Shown: piece by piece, positions 34,367-45,220 of the stretch | Layout: every line of letters begins with the position of its first letter | How positions within the stretch are numbered: the first letter of the stretch is position 1 | Assembly (NCBI RefSeq): GCF_010183535.1 | Contig: NC_071333.1 | Span: 17,296,587 to 17,360,586 of the forward strand | Origin: Caenorhabditis remanei | Lineage: Eukaryota; Nematoda; Chromadorea; Rhabditida; Rhabditidae | Length of the DNA stretch: 64,000 nt | Reading direction: 5' to 3' | Notes under the pieces: generated by a model | Database searches by the model: none | What the model was told of the DNA's origin: nothing | The model's input: the letters and a program-made list of their open reading frames with translations, nothing else | Position numbers and translations under genes: made by a program

Positions 34367-37300
34367 TCTGAAAACAAAAAGGTTTGTACTTGAAACACAT
34401 GACGAAAAAAATGATATAAAAATTATAGTGATAAGAAAAGTTAAAAGATGAATTCATTCGTTGTCATTACACACAAGCTGTTCACAAGTACACAATTCCA
34501 AATTCAAGGTTATGCTACAAGTCTAGAGAATTCAAGATAACATAAAGAAAAGTTATGAAACCATATGTAACAGAATAGAGAGACAAGGGAGAGTGTTGGA
34601 CCATTGCGTCATGCCAACAATTGGTGATCTCCGGAGTGGGAGTGGCCAACCAGATTGCTTAGCGCAAACTCGACCCCATTTGTGCGCAGGCACATTATTT
34701 TGAATTGACCAGGTCTGGTCTATGCCCAAGATAGCGAGTGTATTTGGCATTTTCTATAGAAAAAATAGAAAAAGAAAATAACGACGCGCTGGAAATGATG
34801 GGGTTTTATGGTTTTATGAGAAAATTCCTGTCTTTTTAAGTTTTTTTTTAAACCATTCTTTTTGAAAAAGAAATTTCATATGAGAAGGCGGTGCAATATT
34901 GAAAAGGGAACTGGGAACTTTATCAGTTTTCATAAAGCTAACAGGATGTCAGGCACAGCGGAAGTTATTGGAATACATAGTTTTTAGAATGGTGACAAAT
35001 ATTAAATAGGAAAAAAAATGAGGGAAGAACGTAATTATTTTTTTCCCAGATTTTCTGATCTACCAGTTTTTAACTAAAGATTCAATTTAGTATAAAATGT
35101 GAGAATAGGTCACTTTCGCAGGCATTATGGAGTCACTCTCGCTCTTTTCTTCTTTTCGTTATGAAAACTGATGATTTTGTGAAAGAAAACGAAGCCAAGT
35201 ATAGAATTTCCTTCTTTTTTTCATTTTTTCAGCCTGAATAACCAATTTTGAAAGTGACGACAGAAAAAACGAATGCACAAAAAAAAACAGAGATGCATGC
35301 AGTTACAACAACAAATCTTAAAGGAGGAGCATAAAAAAGGGAAAAAACATAGCATCGCATATAAAAATCGATGAGAATAATAATTAATGAAGCGAAGCGG
35401 AGCGGGATACTCTTCTTTCAAAATCGACATTCTCTTTAATATTTTTTTTCCTAGAAGGAATAATGTACATAGAGTAATAATATGAATATCACACCAAGTG
35501 TTAAGAAAACGACATATTTTCGCTTTGTTTATTTTAGAACGATAAACAAAAACAAGGGTCAAGAGAGTTGACTTACTTGAGCATACAGTTCATCTTTTTT
35601 TCTCCCCGCGACTTTATTCTCGGAATCGTATAGCAAACACTTTGTGGGAGTGTATTACATCATTTGAAGCTGGAAGGATAAGAAATTCTGATGAGTCTCT
35701 TAACAACATTTTTTGGAAGTTTTGAAGATTTAAAATATTTCTTTTCAGAAAAGTCAGTGGCAGTTCGAACTTTGTGATTATGGATAATTCAATTATCAAG
35801 AAATTGTGTCATGGGGGTGCTGGTTTCTGTTATCAGTAGAGAATAGGTAAAAAGGAAATGCCTTTTAAAAAGATGATGATTAATATGTGGAATTGGAAAA
35901 TGTATTCTTGTGATTTTTGCAATAAAAAGAAATGGTTTTTGAACGAAAAGCATTAAAACAACCAGAATAAATGTTTTTTCGTAATTAAGTTAGACTTCTA
36001 AAGAAATCAGTTTATACGTCAGAATTTTATGTTCGCTTTTTTGAGGGCAGTTATTTGAATTTTATTGGAAAAAAATTATTAAAACTATGAAGTCTCAATA
36101 AAACCTCCGTTCAATAACCAGAAATTGGTATAAATATAATGAGTGTAAGAAAATACGTTTCTTCTCTCTCTTCTTCTTTTTTTATGTCACCCCGGAAAAA
36201 AGACAACGTAAAAAATAGAGACATCAGACGCTATGCAAAGCTTTTGAGAGAGCTTCCCCAGAATGCCGGAGCAACAAGTAGTGAGTAGTGGTCTCTCTTT
36301 TTTATACATTTTTTTTCTACGAAACCTTCAATGTAAGTTTCTGAGAAAAAGAAGAGAGTAGGTTTTTTTTTCATTTCTTCTATGAAGCAGGTGAAAGAAA
36401 TATATTTAAAAATTTGGTTGAAGGGGCTTGACCTGCCAAAGCGCTGCATGTGATACAAAGCTAACAATGTACAAGGACAAAGATCTCTGTACAAATATTG
36501 AACTTATGAGCGACATATTGAAATGTTTTGATAACTTCTGATTTCATTTCAATTTCTATGCGGAAGTGTGAAAAAACGGGTTAGATATTCCCACGCACCT
36601 TAAAAGCTTGGAAAGAGCTACCGCCGTGATGACAAATATTGTCATCTCTATTTTCACAAACTATAAGATATACTACCAACATTGCTGCCAGATGTGTCAT
36701 TGTAGACAAAACACTGGTAATATTGGAAGAACAAAGAAAACAAAAGGATCAGATTTCATTCAAATCAAAGAACAGATTTTTCGTGAAGGATTGGATGTGA
36801 GGATACCTTGATTCACTTTTCTTCCACATTAACGCTTTTATAGGGTCGCGTTGTAATCACGCTGGGAGGTAATACAACAGAATTCGTTTTATCCCAAAGA
36901 TGTTCGCGGAGAAAAAACATTTTATGTGTCCTTCCTAGACTTTTTTGTAGGTTTGAACATTTTTCGGTAGGAAAAGAGAAAGTTTGTCTGGTGATGATGT
37001 TGTAAAACGATTAGATGTGTACTGTAGATCATTTAATTTTTCATACTCATTCACTCAGTTTTTCATATTTTATATGAGTATTTTTTGAGGATTATGATTT
37101 TTTGTTTTCAATATCAATTCTTCGAAAAAGATCCAAGCGAACCATTCATTAAGTGATCTCAGACCATTCTCCAACTCTTTTTCAATTGACCCAATTTAAT
37201 TCTCTTCTGAGAACGAGCGTTGTCTCATCTGGCGCAGTGCCAAATTTTAACAATTTCTGCATCTATACCACTCTCTTTTAAGGAGAGAGTGACCAGGGTT

Positions 37301-38088
37301 GTGTTGGGTTCAGTAGTCTTTTTTTTCTAACGTAGTATTTCATATTACTTTGTTTTTATTTCACTAGTCAGATAAAAAAAGACAACATAAAAATTGGAGA
37401 CATAAGACGTTATGCAAATCTTTTCAGAGGGCTCCCCAACGAAAGTTGTTTCTCTTATTTTTTCTCCTCTCCACAGTTCCGTACTTGTTGCAATCTGAAA
37501 TTCTGAAAAAAAAGTGGAGATTAAATTTCCACTATATGGTTTATTTGCAAATTGAAACAATGAATTCATCAAGCAAAGAAAGGAAAAACATAAAATGACA
37601 ATTCTGATTATGTGCAATAAAAAAAATCCAACAGGCAGAAAAGGCGAATATTTAAAAACATAGAATGTCATTTCTGGTTGGAAAATTACTACAAAGCAAC
37701 TCTACAACAATACAATTTGAAACCGGCAATATAACAAAATGACAGCAAAAAACAAATTTAAAACAATAAATAAAACGAAGTGTAGTATTATACAACTCAG
37801 AATAAAAACAGAAATACACATAAAAAAGCATTTAGAAACTAGTTTAACAAGTGTTTCATATAAAGAAAATGAAGAAGGGGCGGTATATGTAACCTGGTGG
37901 TGATGGTTGGTGGGAAAAAATCGCTAGACATAAGAAAAAGAAGGAAAAGAATACTGTAGATATCGAAGAAGATAGTTCGAAGGAAAGAAAGGGCATCACA
38001 TGAGAGAACGGCCATTCGAAGTGAAGATCAGGTATTGTGATGGAAATGATGTTGAGATCATGATGAGAATATACGAAGCCACACTGCA
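34367..38088. other. Spacer between the transporter and the 327-aa protein gene
   Basis: I see no supportable gene. A 70-bp motif occurs twice in direct orientation (about 36196-36264 and 37372-37440). Short open frames at 35.2-37.7 kb are AT-rich and have no consistent splice partners. The part next to 34367 should be the transporter promoter. Confidence 0.45.
36196..37440. repeat. Pair of dispersed direct repeats (about 70 bp each)
   Basis: Copy 1 (36196-36264) and copy 2 (37372-37440) share AAAAAAGACAACRTAAAAA, AGACATMAGACG, TATGCAAA and CTTCCCCA-like blocks in the same order, separated by about 1.1 kb of unrelated DNA. Confidence 0.65.
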
Positions 38089-39123
38089 TTATGTTTGATA
38101 GTCTAAAAAAATAAATAGAACATTTCTTCAACTATTTCACGACGTCAACTTACGCTCAGCAAATCCCTTGCAACGAGTTGGGAATGCACCCAATGAACGG
38201 TCGCTCGGAATTGAAGTTTTTTCCAATTTAGTCTTCTTTTCAGGTCGTCGTATGTTAGGTCCCAAGTCCACAAAATCGAGTCTCGTTCTCATTTCGTCGT
38301 CATATACATTTTCGAATGGTAACGGCCGTATATGATTATCTAATCGTTGCAAGTGCCACAAACACGAAGGAGGTGGTGAAGAAGGTATAGCTGATGTTGT
38401 CAAATTTTTCATTTGGTTCTTGGGTTGTTCCACACGCAGAAGTGGGAATTCTTCCAAGAAATGGATCAATCCGGCCTCGGCTTCTTGAAGCCAATAATCG
38501 AATATACCCAACATGTATCCAATGTATTTGTTATTCTTATAGTCTTCGAGTCGTTGTTCCACAACAGCCCAATCTTCAACTTCCAATTCCTTAGCATCCT
38601 CGCCTCGCTTCAGAATTCTTACTCTAAATTTTCCATCCATCAAAGGCCTGTCTAGTGGATTCAAGAATGAACTCAACAGGATACCGAAATGATAAGGAAA
38701 CTTTTGTTTGAGACTCCTGCACTGGTCCATAAGATCTCGGTGCCATTTAACCCAATCCTTTTTGTCCTCCGTTTTTTTATACTTCAGAATTTGTTCTTTT
38801 TTTCTCTCGCAAATAACTTTCGCTCGAATAAAATACCATTTGAAATGATAAACAGTTGTGGACGCGCTCCTATTCTGTATAATTCTCCGGAAGCGCTCTA
38901 TCAGCCTCTCCAAATCCGGCTCCACAAGAAAGGTTTCATTGGAAACTTCAAGATCCTCATCTTCCAACTTCTGGCGAAACATATTCAGAAAGTTTCTTCC
39001 AAACAATGCATGATTCTCTCTGACTTCGTCACAGAGCGAGTTTTGAGCTTCAACGCTGATTGGTTGGTCCCTCTGCATAATGATGGAAAACGACTGCGGG
39101 ATATTATTTTCATCCATACTCAT
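38089..39123 (-). CDS. Unrecognised 327-aa protein
   Basis: One large exon (39123-38154) plus a tiny last exon (38102-38089) give 327 residues ending HYQT. I do not recognise a domain. The protein is soluble, without signal peptide or membrane segment. It is charged and probably largely helical (residues about 30-210, with Lys/Glu-rich stretches around 105-130); a Pro/Ser-rich segment near residues 245-255 separates this from a C-terminal tail. The start lies 3 nt after a TTTCCAG acceptor, consistent with trans-splicing. Such a long uninterrupted exon is unusual among its neighbours. If the last donor were skipped, the frame would end three codons later (RKLTS-type end). It is divergently transcribed from erv-46 with 286 bp between start codons. 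Confidence 0.75.
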
Positions 39124-39126
39124 GAT

Positions 39127-39412
39127 CTGGAAACAAAAAAAACATAAACCAGGACTATTTTTTCAACACGAAAAATAGATTTCAAATAAGACGCTCTCGC
39201 GTGTTTTCTCAAAACGAAGAGAATGAAAATTCAAAAGAGAACAGCAGAAACGAGAGCGCCAAGTAACAGGAGAGAATTAGAGAAAACCCAATAAATGTTC
39301 CGCAGAGCGCGCTTGCACCATTGATGGCATCGTGGCATTTTATGTGTTCTGTATATTTTTGCATATCATTTAATCAGTTTTCAGATCATTTTCATTGATT
39401 TTTTCAGACAAC
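39127..39412. promoter_or_regulatory. Compact divergent promoter (327-aa gene / erv-46)
   Basis: This interval must drive both genes. It contains an inverted pair of GCTCTCG-type motifs (ACGCTCTCGCG at about 39190 and CGAGAGCGCC at about 39252) and a third GC-rich site (CAGAGCGCGCTTG near 39303). Acceptors for both transcripts lie at its two edges. Bidirectional function is inferred from layout. Confidence 0.45.
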
Positions 39413-40975
39413 ATGTCCTTACTTTGGTCGTTAAAACATTTCGATGCTTATCGGAAGCCGATGGACGACTTTCGAGTCAAAACGTTGTCCGGAGGATTAG
39501 GTAAGGTTGTGTGTGGCGTTTTAAAATCAATAAAAACTAATTTCAGTTACACTGATAGCGACGATAGTTATAGGATTATTGATTGTACTAGAAACCAAGC
39601 AGTTTTTGTCAACTGATGTGTTGGAACATCTCTTCGTGGACTCCACAACGTCAGATGAACGTGTGCATATAGAATTTGATATTACCTTCAACAAATTACC
39701 CTGCAATTGTGAGTTTTGAGGAAGGATTAAAAGCCAATGCATCCTGACACGATTTTTCATATAAAAGAAAAATTATTTAAATAGTTATAATAGTTATAAC
39801 ATTATAAAATTAAATCTACCATTATTTCCTTTTCAGTCATCACTGTAGACGTGATGGATGTGAGTAGTGAAGCACAGGATAACATCAATGACGATATCTA
39901 CCGACTACGTCTGGACGCCGATGGTCGTAACATCTCAGAAAGTGCCCAAAAGATAGAAATCAATCAGAATAAGACGATTGCCGACCCGACAGAGCTTACA
40001 CAAGAAGTGAAATGTGGAAGTTGCTATGGAGCTGCTGCTGATGGAATGTAAGCCGTGAGAAAACATGAGTTGAGTGAGAATATTGATTTTCAGATGCTGT
40101 AACACTTGTGAGGACGTGAAGAGTGCATATGCAATCAAAGGGTGGCAAGTGAACATTGAGGAGGTGGAGCAGTGCAAGGTACTTTCTACAAAAATAGAAA
40201 AAAATCTAGAAACGTAACTTGAAAACTATCTTCTTCAGAACGATAAATGGGTCAAGGAGTTCACTGAGCACAAAAACGAAGGGTGCAGAGTATATGGAAC
40301 AGTCAAAGTTGCAAAAGTAGCAGGAAACTTCCATTTGGCTCCAGGAGACCCACACCAGGCTATGAGATCTCACGGTTAGAATTCTGTTTTTTTCATTATT
40401 AGTTTTTTCTTTCAGTCCACGATCTCCACAACTTGGATCCCGTGAAATTTGATGCGTCTCACACTGTCAACCATCTTACCTTTGGAAAATCATTCCCTGG
40501 AAAACATTATCCACTCGATGGAAAAGTGAACACTGAAAACCGAGGAGGAATCATGTACCAGTACTATGTGAAGGTTGTGCCAACTCGTTATGACTATTTG
40601 GACGGGAGAGTTGACCAAAGCCATCAATTTTCGGTCACCACACATAAAAAGGATCTTGGATTCAGTTAGTGTTCACAAATTTTTAGTTAAAATCTATGAT
40701 TTTTTTTCAGGACAATCTGGACTTCCTGGATTCTTTGTGCAGTACGAGTTCAGCCCTCTAATGGTTCAATATGAAGAATTCCGACAGTAAGTTCCGCAGC
40801 CTCATTTTATGTTAAAAAACTAAAAAATCACATTTCCAGATCTCTCGCCTCATTCTTGGTATCACTGTGTGCTATCGTCGGAGGTGTCTTTGCAATGGCT
40901 CAACTTATCGATATCACTATCTACCAAACACATCGTTATATGAAGAATCGCATTGCCGGGGGAAAACTCACATAA
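39413..40975 (+). CDS. erv-46: ERGIC3/Erv46 homologue, ER-Golgi cargo receptor subunit
   Basis: Eight exons (39413-39500, 39547-39708, 39837-40047, 40094-40178, 40239-40374, 40416-40664, 40711-40786, 40840-40975) give 380 residues; human ERGIC3 has 383. Erv46 proteins form a COPII-packaged complex with Erv41 that cycles between ER and Golgi and retrieves or carries cargo. The topology fits: short cytosolic N-terminus, TM1 at about 29-48, a large lumenal domain, then TM2 at about 336-360 and a short cytosolic tail. The family-diagnostic Cys cluster CGSCYGAAADGICCNTCEDV lies at about residues 143-162. Other conserved blocks are HDLHNLDP and the FFVQYEFSP run before TM2. Splice sites are canonical. 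An acceptor 5 nt upstream of the ATG supports trans-splicing. The symbol is taken from recalled C. elegans K09E9.2. Confidence 0.93.
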
Positions 40976-41535
40976 TCAACTATACTTTAACACGACATTC
41001 GGGTTGCCACTGGTCTTTAGCAATGTCTGCTTAGTATTTATTAAGAATGTTGGACTTTTTCTGTTATTATTTGCATGGTTAATTTATTGTCTTTTCTTAT
41101 TTATGGTATAAATATATTCTTTTTTTTTGGTAAAAAGATTTTTTTAATCTGTTTGAAAGTGAAGCACACGTTTGAGTTCGTGTATTTCTTCTTATAGTAA
41201 ATCTCTTTTCCTTTTCCCTGCGCGAAGCTCTAGAATGGATTATCGAAACCACTGGTACCCTCCCCATCACCCTCCTCAATCTCTTGCATATCTCTTCATG
41301 TACACACCAGCCTCCTAATGCTATTGTGGCCACATTTTTTGAATCGAGGAACACGCGACGCACCCTGTGCTGCGAAGCGGTCGTATGGGGTGCAGGGTGG
41401 CGGTGTACACACTGTTGCCTTCGCACCATTTTATTGATTCGCCTCCTGGGAACGTTACGTTGTTCTTGCCCCTGACTCTTCGCGTTGAATTCAAATTGTA
41501 ACTATTGTTATTAGATATTTTTAAGGTAATCTGAA
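40976..41535. other. Spacer between erv-46 and the 444-aa protein gene
   Basis: Holds the erv-46 3' UTR and the promoter of the next gene. It includes a near-match to the C. elegans MEX motif (41214-41225, minus strand). No further exon seen. Confidence 0.45.
41214..41225 (-). promoter_or_regulatory. MEX-like dosage-compensation recruitment motif
   Basis: The minus strand reads TCGCGCAGGGAA, 11 of 12 matches to the C. elegans consensus TCGCGCAGGGAG enriched at recruitment elements on X (rex sites) for the dosage compensation complex. Function is inference; motif use differs between Caenorhabditis species. Confidence 0.45.
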
Positions 41536-43064
41536 ATGAAGAACACACCATCAACATCCAGCGCTCCTCCGTCGGCGGATTTCAGCTCAATACCGCAATC
41601 TGATCGTGTAAGTTTTTACTATTGCCTAAAAATCATTAGGCCAAAAATACTTATTTGCAGATCAAAATCGCTGTGGCTACAGAGCAACGTCTCTATGAAT
41701 TGGCGTGTAAAGCTCGTGCTAAGGGAATGTTCTGCAAGATCCCACCATCTCACAAACGTGCTCGTGCAGCTGCTGCGGAAATGACAAAAGTTGTGAACTA
41801 CGAAAAGTACGCCGCAGTTAAACCGCTCGCCGATCTCGGTGAGGCTACGCGAGTTATCAAGGAATTGAGTTTGGTGAAAACCGAGAAGGTTGGTGATGAA
41901 CTAACAAAAAAAATGTAGAAAATAAGTAAATTTTAGCTCAACCAACGTCCTGGCTACCAGCACGTCATGTCTGTTCTCCGTGAAGAGTTCCAAAACTACT
42001 CGCTTCTTGCTCATCAACGCGGATTCGAAGAAAAAGGAGAGATCTTCCAATTGATATCCCACTTCCCGAAAATCGGAATGATTCTTCAGAGAGTTAATGC
42101 GGACCGCCCATTTCGTTATGATGGTGTCATCGATGATTTGAAGGACTGTAAACGTGAGTTAGCTCCAAAACCACTTGTGAAAACTACGGTATAATTTTAG
42201 ATAACATCAAAAAGGAGCAAGTCGGAAGTCTTCTGGGAAGAGGGGTCGTTACACGCATCGTCAACCCAAAAGTCAAAAAGTGTAATACCTGCGAGCAGAA
42301 GTAAGTTATCGGATTATCTTTCAAATTTCTATTTTCTTATTTTCAGAATCGTCGACGCAGCAAACGAGAAGCTTGATTTGATGAATCAAAAATTGGAAGA
42401 AGCCGTTGAGGGAGGATTTGCTGTGGACGCCACTCTCAATCCATACGCATTTGAGAAGCACTACAAGATGCCACGCAGTTTGGTTACTGGAATCGATTCT
42501 CATGACTACGCCGTCGCCATCGACTGTCTTCGTAAAATCTGGAGTCTGGACATCACCGCTTGTGAGAAAAGGGAGGCCATGTTCAAAAACCGGATTCGTC
42601 AGCAGAAGCTTACCGCAATGGTTAACATTTATGGGGACAAGGAGACTGCTGACGAGTTGGAGGAAATTGTCCAGGAAATTGAGGAAACAGCTCAGGAGAT
42701 TCAGGAGGGAGACGCGAAAACTACAGAGCAGTTAACAACGTTGAAGGCATCTTTTGGAGGCTCATGGGAGAAAGTGAGAAAGAATTTGGGGACTACTACA
42801 GGATTGTCGTCGGATGACAGAAAGATTCGCAGACTCCAGGATAAACTTGAGGAGCACGAGGAGACTATTGCCAAACTCCGCCGGGAACTGGAGAAGGAGA
42901 AAGCAAAGAATCGCTCGGATGATGCTCCGACTCCATCAAAGGCTGGAAGACCACCAAAGGACGATAAAGATAAGGATCGCAAGGATAAGGACAAGAAGGA
43001 CAAGAAGGATGATAAGCCAAGTGGAAGTGGATACATCCCAAAACGTCTTCGTATTGGTTCATAA
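41536..43064 (+). CDS. Unrecognised 444-aa protein with coiled coil and basic C-terminus
   Basis: Five exons (41536-41607, 41661-41888, 41937-42153, 42201-42300, 42347-43064) give 444 residues. I do not recognise the family. Residues 1-24 are Ser/Pro-rich. Residues about 25-190 form a predicted globular, helix-rich domain (YELACKARAKGMF, QNYSLLAHQRGF). A CxxC pair (KKCNTCEQK, about residues 202-210) could bind metal. Residues about 290-405 are charged and heptad-like (LEEHEETIAKLRRELEKEK), predicting a coiled coil. The tail has an AT-hook-like KAGRPPK followed by Asp/Lys repeats and IPKRLRIGS, suggesting a nuclear, DNA- or RNA-associated role; that is inference. There is no signal peptide or membrane segment. 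A copy of its last codons and 3' UTR lies downstream (43482-43837). Confidence 0.8.
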
Positions 43065-43837
43065 AATGTTCCTTTTCCCTGATCTTATTATCATGCCCAT
43101 TTTCTCTGACTTCCACAACCTATACCTTCTACCTATTTTTATCCCTCGTTTCAGTCACATGTTCTTGATCTTATTATTCTGTTCCCTTTTCCTTATTTTT
43201 ACAATCTACTTGTATTTTTCACGATTCCCTGTTCTCCATTTCTTGTCAATTGTCATTATTGATCGCGTTCCTTTACCCATTATTCTCATCATTGATCTAT
43301 TTTCACAATACAGTTTTCTGAAATAGAAATTAAAATAACATCCGGCCCATGGTATTTTGTTCATTTCAATTGTCTTATATCATCTAACTTTATCTGTAAT
43401 CTGATATACTCTTCGTAATTCTGACATATTAATCAGAAAGGAGAATAAGCCAACTATATATATATATATATATATGTATATATCCCAAAACGACTTTGCA
43501 GTGGTTCATAAGTTGTCCCTTGTCCCCTGATCTTATTGTCCTATCCCTTTTTTATTATACAACCTAAATATACCTTCTATCTGTCTTTATCAACAATTTA
43601 CTTGTATTTTTCACGATTCCCTGTTCTCCATTTCTTGTCAACTGTCATCGTATTCATTCTCCCATTATTTCCATCAATGATCTACTTTTCACAACATTTT
43701 TCTGGTAGTAAACTTCAGATGATATCCGACCCATGATATTTTGCTCATTTCAATTGTATTATATCAGCCTGCAGACTTTATCATCTAACTTTATCTGTAA
43801 TCTGATACATTCTCTGCAAATTGTGACATGTTAATCT
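43035..43837 (+). repeat. Tandem duplication of the gene tail and 3' UTR
   Basis: Copy 1 (43035 to about 43434) starts in the last ten codons of the 444-aa protein and runs through its 3' UTR. Copy 2 (43482 to about 43837) repeats it in the same order, including CCTGATCTTATT, TTGTATTTTTCACGATTCCC, TGTTCTCCATTTCTTGTCAA and CTAACTTTATCTGTAATCTG. Copy 2 still encodes a near-identical tail (IPKRLCSGS then TAA). A TA-repeat (about 43455-43480) separates the copies. Confidence 0.85.
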
Positions 43838-45220
43838 TCGTAAATAGTAAACATCAATATTCTGGAGTTTAATATTCTTGGATTGGTTATTTAGAAGTGG
43901 CGGTCGACTGCTCGAATATAATTTATAATTTTTTAGTTGTTAAAAAAGCAACGGCCATCAGTATGAGCCGAATCTCAATTTTTCAAAAGTAGTGGATGTT
44001 TCTGCTACCGTACGAACTACAACTTTTGCAACTCAGAATGGTTTGAAACAAAACTGAAAAAAAAAACTAAAATGTTACAAGTTTTGATGGTTGAAACGGT
44101 CTTTGTAGTCTCCTTTTTTTTTGAAGATGCTGTGCGGGACTTGCTATTTACTGGAAAATTACTGGTTTACTATTTAAAAAAAACAGGTATCATGAAATAA
44201 TCGAGAAGTTGAAAAGCAAAATTTTTTCTCAATCACATTGAACATATTTGATTTCTTGTCAAGTTCTTTTCTAAATATTTGGAGTTTTATTTCGAAATAA
44301 TTTTTATTCGATGCTGCATGATTTTTCAGAGTTCACATTTCAGAGTTCACACATCATGAAATAGTTGAGAAGTTCAAAAGTCAACTTTTTACCAGACTTG
44401 TAAAAAAGTCTTCCGGCTCGGAAGTTCAGTACAGATAAAAATTCAAAATAGTTTTTTCTTGTTTTGAGAAATATATTTAAGGTCTACCTGGAATTTTGCA
44501 AGGCTAGTTTCCCCTTGACCATATTTAATTTCTTGTCACGTTCTTTTCCAAAAATCAGGAATTTTATTTCGAAACAGTGTTTATTTGACGTTGTATGACT
44601 TTTCAGAGTTCACATTTTGCACATAACATTGCGAAATCCACTCTTTGATTTGAAATATATCAGCATTTCAACGTCAGACTGCTTATCAATTTGATCAACA
44701 ATTCAAATTCGTCGCTCGCATTTCGGCCCCATTTTCTTTATTGATTTCTTTTCTTATCAATTACAAAAATTTGAAGTTTTGCAGACAACAAGACGGTGAG
44801 GAAAGTACGTATTACAGTACTGTATTACAGTACAGTACAGTATTGAAGTATTGACACTTATTGCAAAAGTATGAATACATGATTTGGGGAGTAGTGAGGT
44901 ATACATAGTTATAGAATGTTAAGAAAATGTGGCGAGGACGGGGGAGAGGGATAGATGCACAGGGAGTATTAGTAAACTAAATGTACAGTGTACAAATGAG
45001 ATTAGATGGAAAAAAAACATGGAAGCCATGATAAATAGAACACCCATAGAGGTAGTTTGTCGACCTTGAATTTATAGATTTTCTATGGGGGAATGGAGGA
45101 GGAAATCTCAAAGTGTAATTACAAGGTTTCAAATGGAGAACAGTCTGAGACAGAAGGAAAAACTTCTTTTTTTCCAAAAAGGAAAGTAACAAATGAATTC
45201 TAGCTATATATGTACATAAT
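43838..45220. other. Spacer with mosaic direct repeats
   Basis: No gene pattern. Two segments (44236-44340 and 44514-44622) repeat ATATTTRATTTCTTGTCA, TTTTATTTCGAAA and TTTTCAGAGTTCACATTT. A shorter block (ATGAAATARTYGAGAAGTT) is repeated at about 44190 and 44353. A TACAGTACTGTA-rich stretch lies at 44809-44842. Confidence 0.55.

Noticed and set aside
42701..43036. Ser-rich minus-strand ORF opposite the 444-aa gene
   Set aside because: A shadow of the Lys/Asp repeat codons on the coding strand.
44890..44925. let-7-like GAGGTATACATAGTTATAG string
   Set aside because: The seed TGAGGTAG is not intact and no hairpin partner was found.
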